Assembly: GCA_963805295.1 (NCBI GenBank)
Contig: CAWDTW010000034.1
Coordinates: 186,001 to 250,000 of the forward strand
Length of the DNA: 64,000 bases
Direction: 5' to 3'
From: Roseiarcus sp963805295
Lineage (GTDB): Bacteria; Pseudomonadota; Alphaproteobacteria; Rhizobiales; Beijerinckiaceae
Each line of letters begins with the position of its first letter. The stretch's first letter is position 1. Positions 44,601 through 53,595 of the stretch are shown here, in pieces. The notes beneath the pieces were generated by a model, which saw only the letters and a list, made by a program, of their open reading frames with translations, did no database searches and was not told the origin of the DNA. A program made the position numbers and the translations under genes.

Positions 44601-45169
44601 TCCTGGTGCTCCTTCGGATTGATGCGTCGCGTTCCGAAGGCGATGGCGAAGGCGGCGAGCACGAGCGCGATCGCGAGCGTGAACGAAGTCGAGGGCGTGT
44701 CCGGCGTCAGCCGCGATTGGTCGAGGGAAGCGACGACCGTCACCAGCGTGGTCGAGGCCGCCTTGAGTTGCAGCGCGACATAAGGCGCGGAGCCGGCCAG
44801 TGCGATGAGGGCGGCGGCCGCCGCGACGGCCTGCGACTTGCCGTAGCGCGCCGACACGAAGTCGGCGACCGTGGTCAGGTTCTGCGTCCTCGCGAGATTG
44901 GCGATGCGCCCGACGAAGGGCGCGCCGAGGCCGATGACGAGCATCGGGCCGATGTAGATGGGCAGGAAATCGAGCCCGTGCTCGGAGGCGAGCCCGACCG
45001 AGCCGTAATAGGTCCAGGACGTGCAATAGACGGCGAGGCTCAGCGCATAGACGACCGCGCGCGGGCCGCCGGCGATAAAGCGCCGGCCGCCGCGATCGCC
45101 CCACCAGGCGATCAGGAACAGAAGGACGACGTAGCCGATCGCGGTGAGAAAGACCGTCGCGCCGTTCAT
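41644..45169 (-). CDS. Hybrid sensor histidine kinase with sodium:solute symporter-type sensor, four one-base frameshifts
   Basis: About 1173 residues after correction. The N-terminal ~500 residues are a 12-13-helix SSS symporter-like domain (YCTSWTYYGSVGLASEHG, RTQNLTTVADFVSARYGKS). PAS (LDHARQGITVFDF), a coiled coil and an HK domain follow, with phospho-acceptor FLAAASHDILQPLNAARLY, ATPase boxes and GLGLGLSIVERLSRVLGHP. The C-terminal receiver has VIIADYHLDQGDGIEAI (phospho-Asp) and NKPLKP. Frame breaks at about 43182, 42544, 42465 and 41750 are each repaired by removing one base. The length is 3n+1, equal to four insertions. Architecture resembles CrbS-type acetate sensors. The gene is alone on its strand, with no separate response regulator adjacent. 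Confidence 0.85.
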
Positions 45170-45285
45170 CGAGCCAAGCGTTCTCCCTCCCTTCTCCTAA
45201 CCGAGATTACGGGAACGCGGCGGGCATTGGCAATTGTCGGCGAGCGGACGGGGCGGCGGACAGCCGCGCCCGGCCGATCAGGCGG

Positions 45286-45891
45286 TCAGAGCCACGGATG
45301 CGCCGCCGCCGCCTTCTTTTCGTGGGCCGCGATCGCCGGCGCCTCGACCATGGTCAGGCCGATGTCGTCGAGCCCCTCCAGCAGGCACTGCTTGCGGAAC
45401 GCGTCGATCTCGAACCTGACCACGCCGCCGTCGGGGCCGCGGATTTCCTGCGCCGGCAGGTCGACGGTCAGCGTCGCGTTGGCGCCCCGCTCGGCGTCGT
45501 CCATCAGCTTGGCGAGATCCTCGCGCGACACCTTGATCGGCAAAATGCCGTTCTTGAAGCAGTTGTTGTAGAAGATGTCGGCGAAGGCGGTCGAGACGAC
45601 GCAGCGCACGCCGAAATCGAGGAGGGCCCACGGCGCATGCTCGCGCGACGATCCGCAGCCGAAATTGTCGCCCGCCACCAGAATCGCCGCCTTTCGGTAG
45701 GATGGCTTGTTGAGCACGAAATCGGGATTTTCCGAGCCGTCGTCGCGATAGCGCATTTCGGCGAACAGACCCGCACCGAGGCCCGTGCGCTTGATCGTCT
45801 TCAGATATTGCTTGGGGATGATCATGTCCGTGTCGACATTGTCGATCGGCAACGGCGCGGCGACCCCGGTCAAAGTCGTGAATTTATCCAT
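45286..45891 (-). CDS. leuD: 3-isopropylmalate dehydratase small subunit
   Basis: 201-residue swivelling-domain partner of LeuC in leucine synthesis. Diagnostic features are DKFTTLTGVAAPLPIDNVDT at the N-terminus, then MIIPKQYLKTIKRTGLG, the GDNFGCGSSREHAPWALLDFG signature and FADIFYNNCFKNGILPI. Length is standard for alphaproteobacteria. The large subunit leuC is not in the window; leuCD are often split in this group. Start ATG 45891 fits family alignments. Confidence 0.94.
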   Translation of the reverse strand: MDKFTTLTGVAAPLPIDNVDTDMIIPKQYLKTIKRTGLGAGLFAEMRYRDDGSENPDFVLNKPSYRKAAILVAGDNFGCGSSREHAPWALLDFGVRCVVSTAFADIFYNNCFKNGILPIKVSREDLAKLMDDAERGANATLTVDLPAQEIRGPDGGVVRFEIDAFRKQCLLEGLDDIGLTMVEAPAIAAHEKKAAAAHPWL

Positions 45892-45979
45892 CGCGTCAAC
45901 GCCTCACGTCGGGCCGGCATCGGCCGGCGCGTTCGCGGACGGCTCTAGCAAACCGCGCTCGAGCAGGCAAACGGCCGCT

Positions 45980-46618
45980 TCAGAGGTATCGCTCCAACTC
46001 CTTGGCCACCTCGTCCGGCGGCCGCTCGACGTTGAGCGCCTCGACGAAACCGCCGGCCTTGTCCATCAGATAAACGATCGAGCTGTGGTCCATCGAATAG
46101 CCGCCGTCGGACTGGGTCTCGCCCTTGCGCGCGAACACGCGGTAGCCCTTCTCGGCCGCCCCGATCGCCTGCGGGCTGCCGGAAAGCCCGATGATGTGCG
46201 CATTGAAGCTGCTGACGTAGTCCTGCATGACCTTCGGCGAGTCGCGCTCCGGATCGACCGTGATGAACAGCGCGGGAACGGCCTTGTCGCCCATTTGTGC
46301 GAGGACGTCGGCAATGTGCGCGAGTTCGGTCGGGCAGACGTCGGGGCAGTGGGTGTAGCCGAAATAGACAAGGAACGGGCGCCCGCGCAGCGTCTGATCC
46401 GTGATCGTCTCGCCGGCGCCGTCCTGAAGCGCGAACGGACCGCCGATCAGAGACGGGCTTGCGGCTCGCGGCGCCCAGGCCAGCCAGACCCCCGCCAGCG
46501 CCAGGACCGCGATGGCCGCCGTCGTCAAGGCGATGCGGATCGAGAAGGCGGGTGATTGCGGTCCGGTCTTGGGCTCAATCGGCGGCATATCGTCTCCGTT
46601 CGGATCGAAGCGCTTCAT
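45980..46618 (-). CDS. SCO1/SenC-family copper chaperone
   Basis: 212-residue membrane-anchored thioredoxin-fold protein that delivers copper to the Cu-A site of cytochrome oxidase or maintains its thiols. A single N-terminal helix lies at about 28-50. The metal ligands are C91 and C95 in THCPDVCPTELA and H178 in SMDHSSIVYLMD, so the site is complete. ATG 46618 is used; the in-frame ATG at codon 11 is an alternative. Oxidase genes are not adjacent, so the client is unknown. Confidence 0.9.
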   Translation of the reverse strand: MKRFDPNGDDMPPIEPKTGPQSPAFSIRIALTTAAIAVLALAGVWLAWAPRAASPSLIGGPFALQDGAGETITDQTLRGRPFLVYFGYTHCPDVCPTELAHIADVLAQMGDKAVPALFITVDPERDSPKVMQDYVSSFNAHIIGLSGSPQAIGAAEKGYRVFARKGETQSDGGYSMDHSSIVYLMDKAGGFVEALNVERPPDEVAKELERYL

Positions 46619-46726
46619 AGCGTTGTTCTTGCACGGCCTCCAGGCCGACTGGAAGGCGCGCGTGATAGGCGTTCGCTATTGACCCTGGCACGGGCGGGCG
46701 TCACCAATAAGGCAGGGAGAGGCGCT

Positions 46727-47561
46727 ATGGTGTTGCAGCAGCTCGAATATCTGGTTGCGCTCGCCCGCGAGAAGCATTTCGGCCAGGCCGCGGAGGCCTG
46801 CCATGTGACGCAGCCGACGCTTTCGGCGGCGATCCGGCAGCTCGAAGAGGGTCTCGGCGCGCCGATCGTCGAGCGCGGCCATCACTTCGTCGGCCTGACG
46901 GCGCAAGGACGGCTCGTTCTCGACCACGCTCACCGCATTCTCGCCGAGGCGGAGAACCTGCGCCGCAGTCTCGAGGAGATCGACAAGGGCCTGACCGGCC
47001 GGCTTCGCATCGGCGCGCGGGATCGAGGAGTTCGAGCTCGACGTCGGCCTCACTTATCTCGACGCGGAGCCGATCGAGCGCGTGAAGCCGAAGCCGATCT
47101 GCAGCGAAGAATACATGTTCCTGACCCCGGGCGACGGCGAGTTCGCCGAGCGGCCGAAGCTCGCCTGGAGCGAAGCCGCCGCAGCGCCGCTCTGCCTTCT
47201 GACGCCGGACATGCAAAATCGGCGCATCATCGACGGGATATTCCGCTCGGTCGGCGCAAACCCGGTCCCGGCGGTCGAGACGAACTCGATCTTCAACCTC
47301 GTCTCGCACGTCGCCGCCGGACAATGGTCGGCGATCGTGCCGCGCCATCTGCTGCGCTTCTTCGGCGTGCCTCGGGGCACGCGGGCGATCGAACTCGTCG
47401 AGCCCGCCGCCCGGCGCACGATCGGGCTCGTGATGAGCGACCGCGAGCCGCCGTCGCCGCTCGCCAGAAACCTGTTCGCCATGCATTGGCCCGCCGACAT
47501 CGCGGCCCGGATCGAGCCGCCGCAACGCGCCGCCGAACCGAAACGCAAGTCGGCCCGATAG
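46727..47561 (+). pseudogene. LysR-family regulator upstream of formate dehydrogenase, internal deletion and frameshift
   Basis: ATG 46727 gives an intact N-terminal winged helix (LEYLVALAREKHFGQAAEAC, TQPTLSAAIRQLEEGLG) and linker helix as far as GLTGRLRIGA. The next recognisable sequence, GIEEFELDVGLTYLDAEPI, lies in another frame and normally comes about 60 residues later. So roughly the first third of the effector domain is missing. The remainder (to stop 47559-47561) looks normal: YMFLTPGDGEFAE, AGQWSAIVPRHLLRFFG. This regulator family sits beside fds operons. As written the protein cannot fold its sensor domain. A collapsed assembly between GGCGCG short repeats is the alternative. Confidence 0.75.
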
Positions 47562-47578
47562 AATTTTTCTATCGGGCC
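47552..47578 (+). terminator. Strong hairpin between the LysR gene and fdsG
   Basis: Perfect 12-bp stem GGCCCGATAGAA / TTCTATCGGGCC with a 3-base loop. It overlaps the LysR stop codon TAG (47559-47561) and is followed by TTCC rather than a long T-run. Likely a terminator or attenuator separating regulator and fds operon. Confidence 0.65.
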
Positions 47579-47648
47579 TTCCGAATGTTCAATTTGCCCA
47601 CACATTTCAACAGGCGCATGATTCATGGACGTTTTCAGGAGAATCGTC

Positions 47649-48131
47649 ATGGCCGCAAGGGCGGCGTTCGATGCGGGGCTGGCGCGCGAACTGATCGAGC
47701 GCAAGCGGTCGACGCCGGGGGCGGCGCTGCCGATTCTGCACGATCTCCAGCACCAGTTCGGCTATATCGATGACGAGGCCGTCGCGCTGATGGCCGAGGC
47801 GCTCAACATCTCGAAAGCCGAGGCGCTCGGCGTCGTCAGCTTCTATCGCGATTTCCGCCGCGTCCCGGTCGACGGGCGGGTGCTGAAGCTCTGCCGGGCG
47901 GAATCCTGCCAGGCGATGGGATGCGAGGACCTCGTCGCCCATCTCGAGACCCGGCACGGCCTCACCGTCGACGAGGCGAAGGCGGGAGCGGGCCTGCATG
48001 TCGAGACCGTCTATTGTCTTGGCAATTGCGCGCTTTCGCCCGCTGCGCTTCTCGACGGCGAGCCGGTCGGCCGGCTCGATCGCGACCGGATCGATGCGAT
48101 CGTCGCCGACGCCAAGGGACAAACGCAGTGA
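47649..48131 (+). CDS. fdsG: Formate dehydrogenase gamma subunit (24-kDa NuoE-like [2Fe-2S])
   Basis: 160 residues from ATG 47649, with AGGAG seven bases upstream. Thioredoxin-like [2Fe-2S] protein homologous to NuoE. Cluster ligands are C82 and C87 (CRAESC) and C123 and C127 (CLGNC). It pairs with FdsB to pass electrons from formate to NAD+. First gene of the operon fdsG-fdsB-fdsA-fdhD-fdsD; its stop overlaps the fdsB GTG start (GTGA). Confidence 0.94.
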   Translation: MAARAAFDAGLARELIERKRSTPGAALPILHDLQHQFGYIDDEAVALMAEALNISKAEALGVVSFYRDFRRVPVDGRVLKLCRAESCQAMGCEDLVAHLETRHGLTVDEAKAGAGLHVETVYCLGNCALSPAALLDGEPVGRLDRDRIDAIVADAKGQTQ

Positions 48132-49684
48132 GCGCGCGCGTTTTCGTCCCCTCGGATTCTTCCGCGCTCTCCGTCGGCGCGGACGCCGTCGCCGCCGCTC
48201 TGGCGCGCGAGGCGCGCGCCCGGGACATCGAGCTGACGATCGTGCGCACCGGCTCGCGCGGCCTCTTCTGGCTGGAGCCGCTCGTGGAAGTGGAGACGCC
48301 TGAAGGCCGCGTCGGCTATGGGCCGGTCGCGGCCGAGGACGCCGCATCGCTGCTCGAGGGTGGGTTCCTCGCTGGCGGCGCGCATCCCAAGGCGCTCGGC
48401 CGGGTCGAGGATATTCCCTATCTCGCCCGCCAGCAGCGCCTCGTTTTCGCCCGCTGCGGCGTGACCGATCCGCTATCGCTCGACGACTACCGCCGTCGCA
48501 GCGGGCTCAAAGGCTTGACGCGCGCGCTGGGCCTCGGGCCCGAGTCGACGGTCGAGGAGGTTCTGGCGTCGGGCCTGCGCGGGCGGGGCGGCGCGGGATT
48601 CTCGACCGGGATCAAATGGCGAACCGCCGCCGGCGCCGAGTCCGGCCAAAAATACGTCGTCTGCAACGCCGACGAAGGCGACAGCGGCACCTTCGCCGAC
48701 CGAATGCTGATGGAAGGCGACCCGTTCCTGCTCATCGAAGGCATGACGATCGCCGCCGTCTCCGTCGGCGCGGCGATGGGCTACGTCTATATTCGCTCCG
48801 AATATCCGCACGCCTTCGACGTCTTCTCCCGCGCGATCGAACGCGCGCGCGCCGGCGGGCTTTTGGGGCGCAGCGTGCTCGGTTCGCCCTACGCCTTCGA
48901 CATCGACGCGCGGCTCGGCGCCGGGGCGTATATCTGCGGCGAGGAGACCTCGCTGCTCGAGAGCCTCGAGGGCAAGCGCGGGCAGGTGCGCGTCAAGCCG
49001 CCGCTGCCGGCGATCTCGGGCCTGTTCGGCGAGCCGACGGTCATCAACAACGTGTTGACCTTCGCCTCCGTCCCCTGGATTCTGGAGCATGGCGCGAAAG
49101 CCTACGCAGACTACGGCGTCGGGCGGTCGCTCGGCTCGCAGCCGTTCCAGCTCGCAGGCGACATCCGCTACGGCGGGCTCGTCGAACTTGCGTTCGGCGC
49201 GACGATCCGCGAGCTCGTCGAAGGTTTTGGCGGCGGCACGCGCTCCGGCCGCCCGATCCGGGCGGTCCAGGTCGGCGGACCGCTCGGCGCCTATTTTCCG
49301 CAGGCGCTGCTCGACACGCCGCTCGATTACGAATCGATTCTGGCCGCCAAGGGCATGCTCGGCCATGGCGGAATCGTCGTCTTCGACGACCGCGTCGACA
49401 TGGCGCGCCAGGCGCGTTTCGCCTTTCATTTCTGCGCCCGGGAAAGCTGCGGCAAATGCACCCCCTGCCGCATCGGCTCGATGCGCGGCGCAGAGACGGT
49501 CGACAAGATCGTCGTCGGCCGGGACCGCCAAAAGAACGTCGAACTTTTGCGCGATCTTTGCGAGGTGATGACGGACGGTTCGCTTTGCGCGCTCGGCGGG
49601 CTGACTCCCCTGCCCGTCCTCAGCGCCCTCGATCATTTCAGCGAAGACTTCGCCGAGGCGCCCCCGCGCGCCGCGGCGGAATAG
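48128..49684 (+). CDS. fdsB: Formate dehydrogenase beta subunit (NuoF-like, FMN/NAD-binding)
   Basis: 518 residues from GTG 48128. An N-terminal thioredoxin-like domain (about 1-110, NuoE-like) is fused to the NuoF core. NADH/FMN loops GLRGRGGAGFSTGIKWR and NADEGDSGTFADRMLME are present. The [4Fe-4S] motif ESCGKCTPCRIGSMRG lies near residue 440, with the fourth Cys about 40 residues later (LCALGG). This subunit reduces NAD+. Fusion and order match cytosolic tungsten/molybdenum FdsGBAD enzymes of Cupriavidus and Rhodobacter. Confidence 0.95.
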   Translation: MSARVFVPSDSSALSVGADAVAAALAREARARDIELTIVRTGSRGLFWLEPLVEVETPEGRVGYGPVAAEDAASLLEGGFLAGGAHPKALGRVEDIPYLARQQRLVFARCGVTDPLSLDDYRRRSGLKGLTRALGLGPESTVEEVLASGLRGRGGAGFSTGIKWRTAAGAESGQKYVVCNADEGDSGTFADRMLMEGDPFLLIEGMTIAAVSVGAAMGYVYIRSEYPHAFDVFSRAIERARAGGLLGRSVLGSPYAFDIDARLGAGAYICGEETSLLESLEGKRGQVRVKPPLPAISGLFGEPTVINNVLTFASVPWILEHGAKAYADYGVGRSLGSQPFQLAGDIRYGGLVELAFGATIRELVEGFGGGTRSGRPIRAVQVGGPLGAYFPQALLDTPLDYESILAAKGMLGHGGIVVFDDRVDMARQARFAFHFCARESCGKCTPCRIGSMRGAETVDKIVVGRDRQKNVELLRDLCEVMTDGSLCALGGLTPLPVLSALDHFSEDFAEAPPRAAAE

Positions 49685-49694
49685 GAGCTCCGCC

Positions 49695-52541
49695 ATGGCG
49701 CTCTTGCAAGAATTCGACGTCGGCACGCCGATCCGCTTGGGCGAGCCGAGCGTCACGATGACCATCGACGGCCGCAAGGTCAGCGTGCCGCCGGGAACCT
49801 CGGTCATGGCCGCCGCCGCGCTGATCGACAATCCGATCCCGAAACTCTGCGCGACCGACAATCTCGAGCCGTTCGGCTCCTGCCGGCTCTGCCTCGTCGA
49901 GATCGACGGCCGCAAAGGGACGCCCGCCTCGTGCACGACGCCGGCGGAAGAGGGCATGGTGGTCCATACCAGGACGCCGCGGCTCGAGCGTCTGCGGCGC
50001 GGGGTGATGGATCTCTACATCTCCGACCATCCGCTCGACTGCCTCACCTGCAGCGCCAACGGCGACTGCGAATTGCAGACGCAGGCCGCGAAACTGGGCC
50101 TTAGCGACACGCGATACGGGTACGACGGGGCCAATCATTTCGAGGCCCCGACCGACGCCTCCAATCCCTATTTCGCCTTCGACGCGACGAAATGCATCGT
50201 CTGCTCACGCTGCGTGCGCGCCTGCGAGGAAGTGCAGGGAACCTTCGCGCTGACGATTTTGGGCCGCGGCTTCGACTCGAAAGTCGCCACTGGCGGCGCA
50301 GATTTCCTGTCGTCCGAGTGCGTCTCGTGCGGCGCCTGCGTTCAGGCCTGCCCGACGTCGTCGCTCAATGAAAAGTCGGTCATCGAATTGGGAATGCCCG
50401 AGCGCACGGTGGTGACGACCTGCGCCTATTGCGGCGTCGGCTGCGCCTTCAAGGCGGAGATGAAGGGCGACGAGGTCCTCCGCATGGTCCCCTACAAGGC
50501 CGGCAAGGCCAACGAGGGCCATTCCTGCGTGAAGGGGCGCTTCGCCTACGGCTACACGACCCATAAGGACCGCGTCTTGAAGCCGATGATCCGCAAGCGG
50601 ATCGAGGATCCGTGGCGGGAAGCGTCGTGGGACGAGGCGCTCCACTACGCCGCGAGCGAGTTCAAGCGCATCCAGGCCCGATACGGCCGCGATTCGATCG
50701 GCGCGATCTCTTCGTCGCGCTGCACCAACGAGGAAGTGTTCCTCGTCCAGAAGCTCGTGCGCATGGGCTTCGGCAACAACAACGTCGACACCTGCGCCCG
50801 CGTCTGCCACTCGCCGACCGGCTTCGGCCTCGGCAGGACCTACGGAACCTCGGCCGGCACGCAGGACTTCAAGTCGGTGGACAAGTCCGACGTCGTCATC
50901 GTGATCGGCGCCAATCCGACCGACGCGCATCCGGTGTTCGCCTCGCGTCTGAAGAAGCGGCTGCGGGCGGGCGCGCGCCTCATCGTCATCGACCCGCGCC
51001 GCATCGACCTGGTGAGGAGCCCGCACGTCGAGGCCGACCATCACCTTGCCCTGAAACCGGGAACCAATGTCGCGGTGCTGACCGCGATGGCGCATGTGAT
51101 CGTCACCGAAGGGCTCGTCGATCGGGCCTTCGTCGCCGAGCGCTGCGATCAGGACAATTTCGAATCCTGGGGGCGCTTCGTCGCCGAGGACCGCCATTCG
51201 CCGGAGGAGACCGCGGCGACGACCGGCGTCGATCCACAGGAATTGCGCAAGGCCGCGCGGCTCTATGCGACCGGCGGCGCCGGCGCGATCTATTACGGGC
51301 TCGGCGTCACCGAGCACGCTCAAGGGTCGACCGCGGTGATGGCGATCGCCAATCTCGCCATGGCGACCGGCAACATCGGCCGCGACGGCGTCGGCGTGAA
51401 TCCGCTGCGCGGCCAGAACAACGTGCAGGGCTCGTGCGACATGGGCTCGTTCCCGCACGAGTTCTCGGGCTACCGGCACGTGTCGGACGACGCGACCCGC
51501 GAGATCTTCGAGCGCCTGTGGGGGGTGACGCTCAGCGACGAGCCGGGGCTGCGCATCCCCAACATGATGGACGAGGCGATCGACGGCGCGTTCAAGGGCC
51601 TCTACCTGCAAGGCGAGGACATCGCCCAGTCCGATCCGGACACCAAGCACATCGCCGCGGGCCTGCGCGCGATGGAATGCGTCATCGTGCAGGACCTCTT
51701 CCTCAACGAGACCGCGCGCTATGCCCACGTCTTCCTGCCCGGGGCGTCGTTCCTGGAGAAGGACGGCACCTTCACCAACGCCGAGCGCCGCATCGGCCGC
51801 GTGCGCAAGGCGATCGAGCCGCTCGCCGGCAAGGCGGACTGGGAGACGACGATCGCGCTCGCCGAGGCGATGGGCGCGCCGATGAAATACAGCCATCCAA
51901 GCGAGATCATGGACGAGATCGCGCTCACGACCCCGACCTTCAAGGGCGTGTCCTACGCGCGACTCGACGAACTCGGCTCGATCCAATGGCCGTGCAACGA
52001 CCAGGCGCCGAACGGCACGCCGGTCATGCATGTCGAGCGCTTCGTGCGCGGCAAGGGCCACTTCATGCTGACCGAATATCTCGCCACGCAAGAACGCGCC
52101 GGGCCGCGCTTCCCGCTCTTGCTGACGACCGGCCGAATTCTCACGCAGTACAATGTCGGGGCGCAGACGCGGCGCACCGCTAACATGGCCTGGCACGACG
52201 CGGACGTGCTGGAGATCCACCCGTTCGACGCCGAGCAGCGCGGCGTCGGCGAGGGCGATCTCGTCGCGCTCGAGAGCCGTTCGGGCGAGATTGCGCTGCG
52301 CGCCAGGATCAGCGAACGCATGCAGCCGGGCGTCGTCTACACGACCTTCCATCACGCCGTCACCGGCGCCAACGTCGTGACGACCGAAAATTCGGACTGG
52401 GCGACCAACTGCCCCGAATACAAGGTGACGGCGGTCCAGGTCCGGCGCACCAACCATCCGTCGGACTGGCAGATGCGCGACCGGGAAGAGGCGGTCAGCC
52501 TGCGCCGAGTCGAGAGGGCGCAGGCCGATGCCGCCGAGTGA
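49695..52541 (+). CDS. fdsA: Formate dehydrogenase alpha subunit, molybdopterin catalytic
   Basis: 948 residues; ATG 49695 has GGAG upstream. The N-terminal NuoG-like [2Fe-2S] domain (EPFGSCRLCLVEIDG) is followed by a His-Cys cluster segment (HPLDCLTCSANGDCEL) and two [4Fe-4S] ferredoxin motifs (CIVCSRCVRACEE, CVSCGACVQACPT). A further [4Fe-4S] begins the Mo domain (TCAYCGVGCAFK). The metal ligand is Cys371 in CARVCHSPTGFG, so this is the Cys form and not a selenoprotein. It oxidises formate to CO2 and is also reversible in relatives. The last 14 bases overlap fdhD. Confidence 0.95.
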   Translation: MALLQEFDVGTPIRLGEPSVTMTIDGRKVSVPPGTSVMAAAALIDNPIPKLCATDNLEPFGSCRLCLVEIDGRKGTPASCTTPAEEGMVVHTRTPRLERLRRGVMDLYISDHPLDCLTCSANGDCELQTQAAKLGLSDTRYGYDGANHFEAPTDASNPYFAFDATKCIVCSRCVRACEEVQGTFALTILGRGFDSKVATGGADFLSSECVSCGACVQACPTSSLNEKSVIELGMPERTVVTTCAYCGVGCAFKAEMKGDEVLRMVPYKAGKANEGHSCVKGRFAYGYTTHKDRVLKPMIRKRIEDPWREASWDEALHYAASEFKRIQARYGRDSIGAISSSRCTNEEVFLVQKLVRMGFGNNNVDTCARVCHSPTGFGLGRTYGTSAGTQDFKSVDKSDVVIVIGANPTDAHPVFASRLKKRLRAGARLIVIDPRRIDLVRSPHVEADHHLALKPGTNVAVLTAMAHVIVTEGLVDRAFVAERCDQDNFESWGRFVAEDRHSPEETAATTGVDPQELRKAARLYATGGAGAIYYGLGVTEHAQGSTAVMAIANLAMATGNIGRDGVGVNPLRGQNNVQGSCDMGSFPHEFSGYRHVSDDATREIFERLWGVTLSDEPGLRIPNMMDEAIDGAFKGLYLQGEDIAQSDPDTKHIAAGLRAMECVIVQDLFLNETARYAHVFLPGASFLEKDGTFTNAERRIGRVRKAIEPLAGKADWETTIALAEAMGAPMKYSHPSEIMDEIALTTPTFKGVSYARLDELGSIQWPCNDQAPNGTPVMHVERFVRGKGHFMLTEYLATQERAGPRFPLLLTTGRILTQYNVGAQTRRTANMAWHDADVLEIHPFDAEQRGVGEGDLVALESRSGEIALRARISERMQPGVVYTTFHHAVTGANVVTTENSDWATNCPEYKVTAVQVRRTNHPSDWQMRDREEAVSLRRVERAQADAAE

Positions 52542-53362
52542 CGGCGCGGCTTCGATCGACGTCGAGGCGCGCTCTTTCTCTTACGACGCCGGCGCCGTTG
52601 GGCCCTCGCTCACTCGTCCGATCGCCGTCGAAGCGCCGGTCGAGATCGCCATCGGCGGCTCACCCTTCGTGGTGATGATGGCGACGCCGCGCGACCTCGA
52701 AGATTTCGCCGTCGGCTTCCTCCTGAGCGAAGGCGTGGCCGAACGTCTCGAGGACATTCGCGGAATCGAGATCGGGGAGGCCGACGAGGGCTGGCGCATC
52801 GCGCGTCGCGCTCAGCGGCGAAAAGCTCCAGGCGCATCTCGCGCGCAAGCGCGCCATCGGCGGACGCACCGGTTGCGGCCTCTGCGGCGTCGAGGACTTC
52901 TCGCAAATGCCCGCGCCTCGCCTCCCGCTTCCTCAGCGACCGCCGATCGAGCCGGCGGCGATTGGGAAGGCGCTCGCCGAACTGGAGAAACGCCAGCCGC
53001 TCAACGCCCTGACCCGGGCCGTGCATGGCGCGGCCTGGTGCGACCGCGAGGGGCGAATTGTGCTGGTCCGCGAGGACGTCGGACGGCACAATGCGCTCGA
53101 CAAGGCGATCGGAGCGCTGCGGCGCGCCGGCGTCGGCGCCGACTGCGGGTTCTTCGTCATCACCAGCCGCTGCTCGTTCGAGATGGTCGTAAAGGCCGCG
53201 ATCTTCGGCGCCGGCACGCTGGTGTCGCTCTCGGCGCCGACGTCGCTTGCGCTTTCCCGCGCGCGGGATTTCGGCGTCGCCGTGATCGCCGTCGCCCGCT
53301 TCGACAAGGCGTTGAGCTTCGAGGGCGGCGGGGACGGGCTGAGCGGAGGATTGGCGGCGTGA
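52528..53362 (+). CDS. fdhD: FdhD sulfurtransferase for formate dehydrogenase, one-base frameshift
   Basis: Transfers sulfur to the bis-MGD cofactor before insertion into FdsA. ATG 52528 reads RPIAVEAPVEIAIGGSPFVV and RDLEDFAVGFLLSEGVAE as far as EGWRIA. The frame then shifts near 52805 and continues VALSGEKLQ, KRAIGGRTGCGLCGVEDFS (the essential CxxC) and REDVGRHNALDKAIGAL. Removing one base (GCGCGTCGCG to GCGGTCGCG) gives 277 residues; total length is 3n+1. It overlaps fdsA by 14 bp and fdsD by GTGA, fully embedded in the operon. Confidence 0.9.
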
Positions 53363-53589
53363 CCACGGGCAAGATCGACAAACTCGTGCGCATGGCCAAC
53401 CAGATCGGCGATTTCTACGCCGCCATGCCGGAGAAGGAGGCGGCCGCCGGCGCGGCCTCGCATCTGCGCCTCTACTGGACGCCGAAGATGATCCGCGAGC
53501 TCGTCGCCTTCGCCGAGTCTGGCCACGCCGGCCTCAACCCGACCGCGGCCCATGCGGTCGAGGCGCTGAAGCGCGCCGCGGACGCCTGA
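53359..53589 (+). CDS. fdsD: Formate dehydrogenase delta subunit
   Basis: 76 residues from GTG 53359, whose GTGA overlaps the fdhD stop. A small soluble helical protein with KLVRMANQIGDFYAAMP and HLRLYWTPKMIRELVAFA, both diagnostic of FdsD. It is needed for activity and assembly in relatives. Last gene of the fds operon. Confidence 0.92.
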   Translation: MTTGKIDKLVRMANQIGDFYAAMPEKEAAAGAASHLRLYWTPKMIRELVAFAESGHAGLNPTAAHAVEALKRAADA

Positions 53590-53595
53590 CCCCGC

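Noticed and set aside
43079..45571. 830-codon plus-strand open frame
   Set aside because: Antisense of the hybrid kinase and leuD start; highly charged shadow sequence without domains.
50800..50815. Possible selenocysteine at the FdsA metal ligand
   Set aside because: The codon is TGC (Cys371), not TGA; no SECIS needed.
50205..52457. 750-codon minus-strand open frame
   Set aside because: Exact antisense of fdsA, which has complete cofactor motifs on the other strand.
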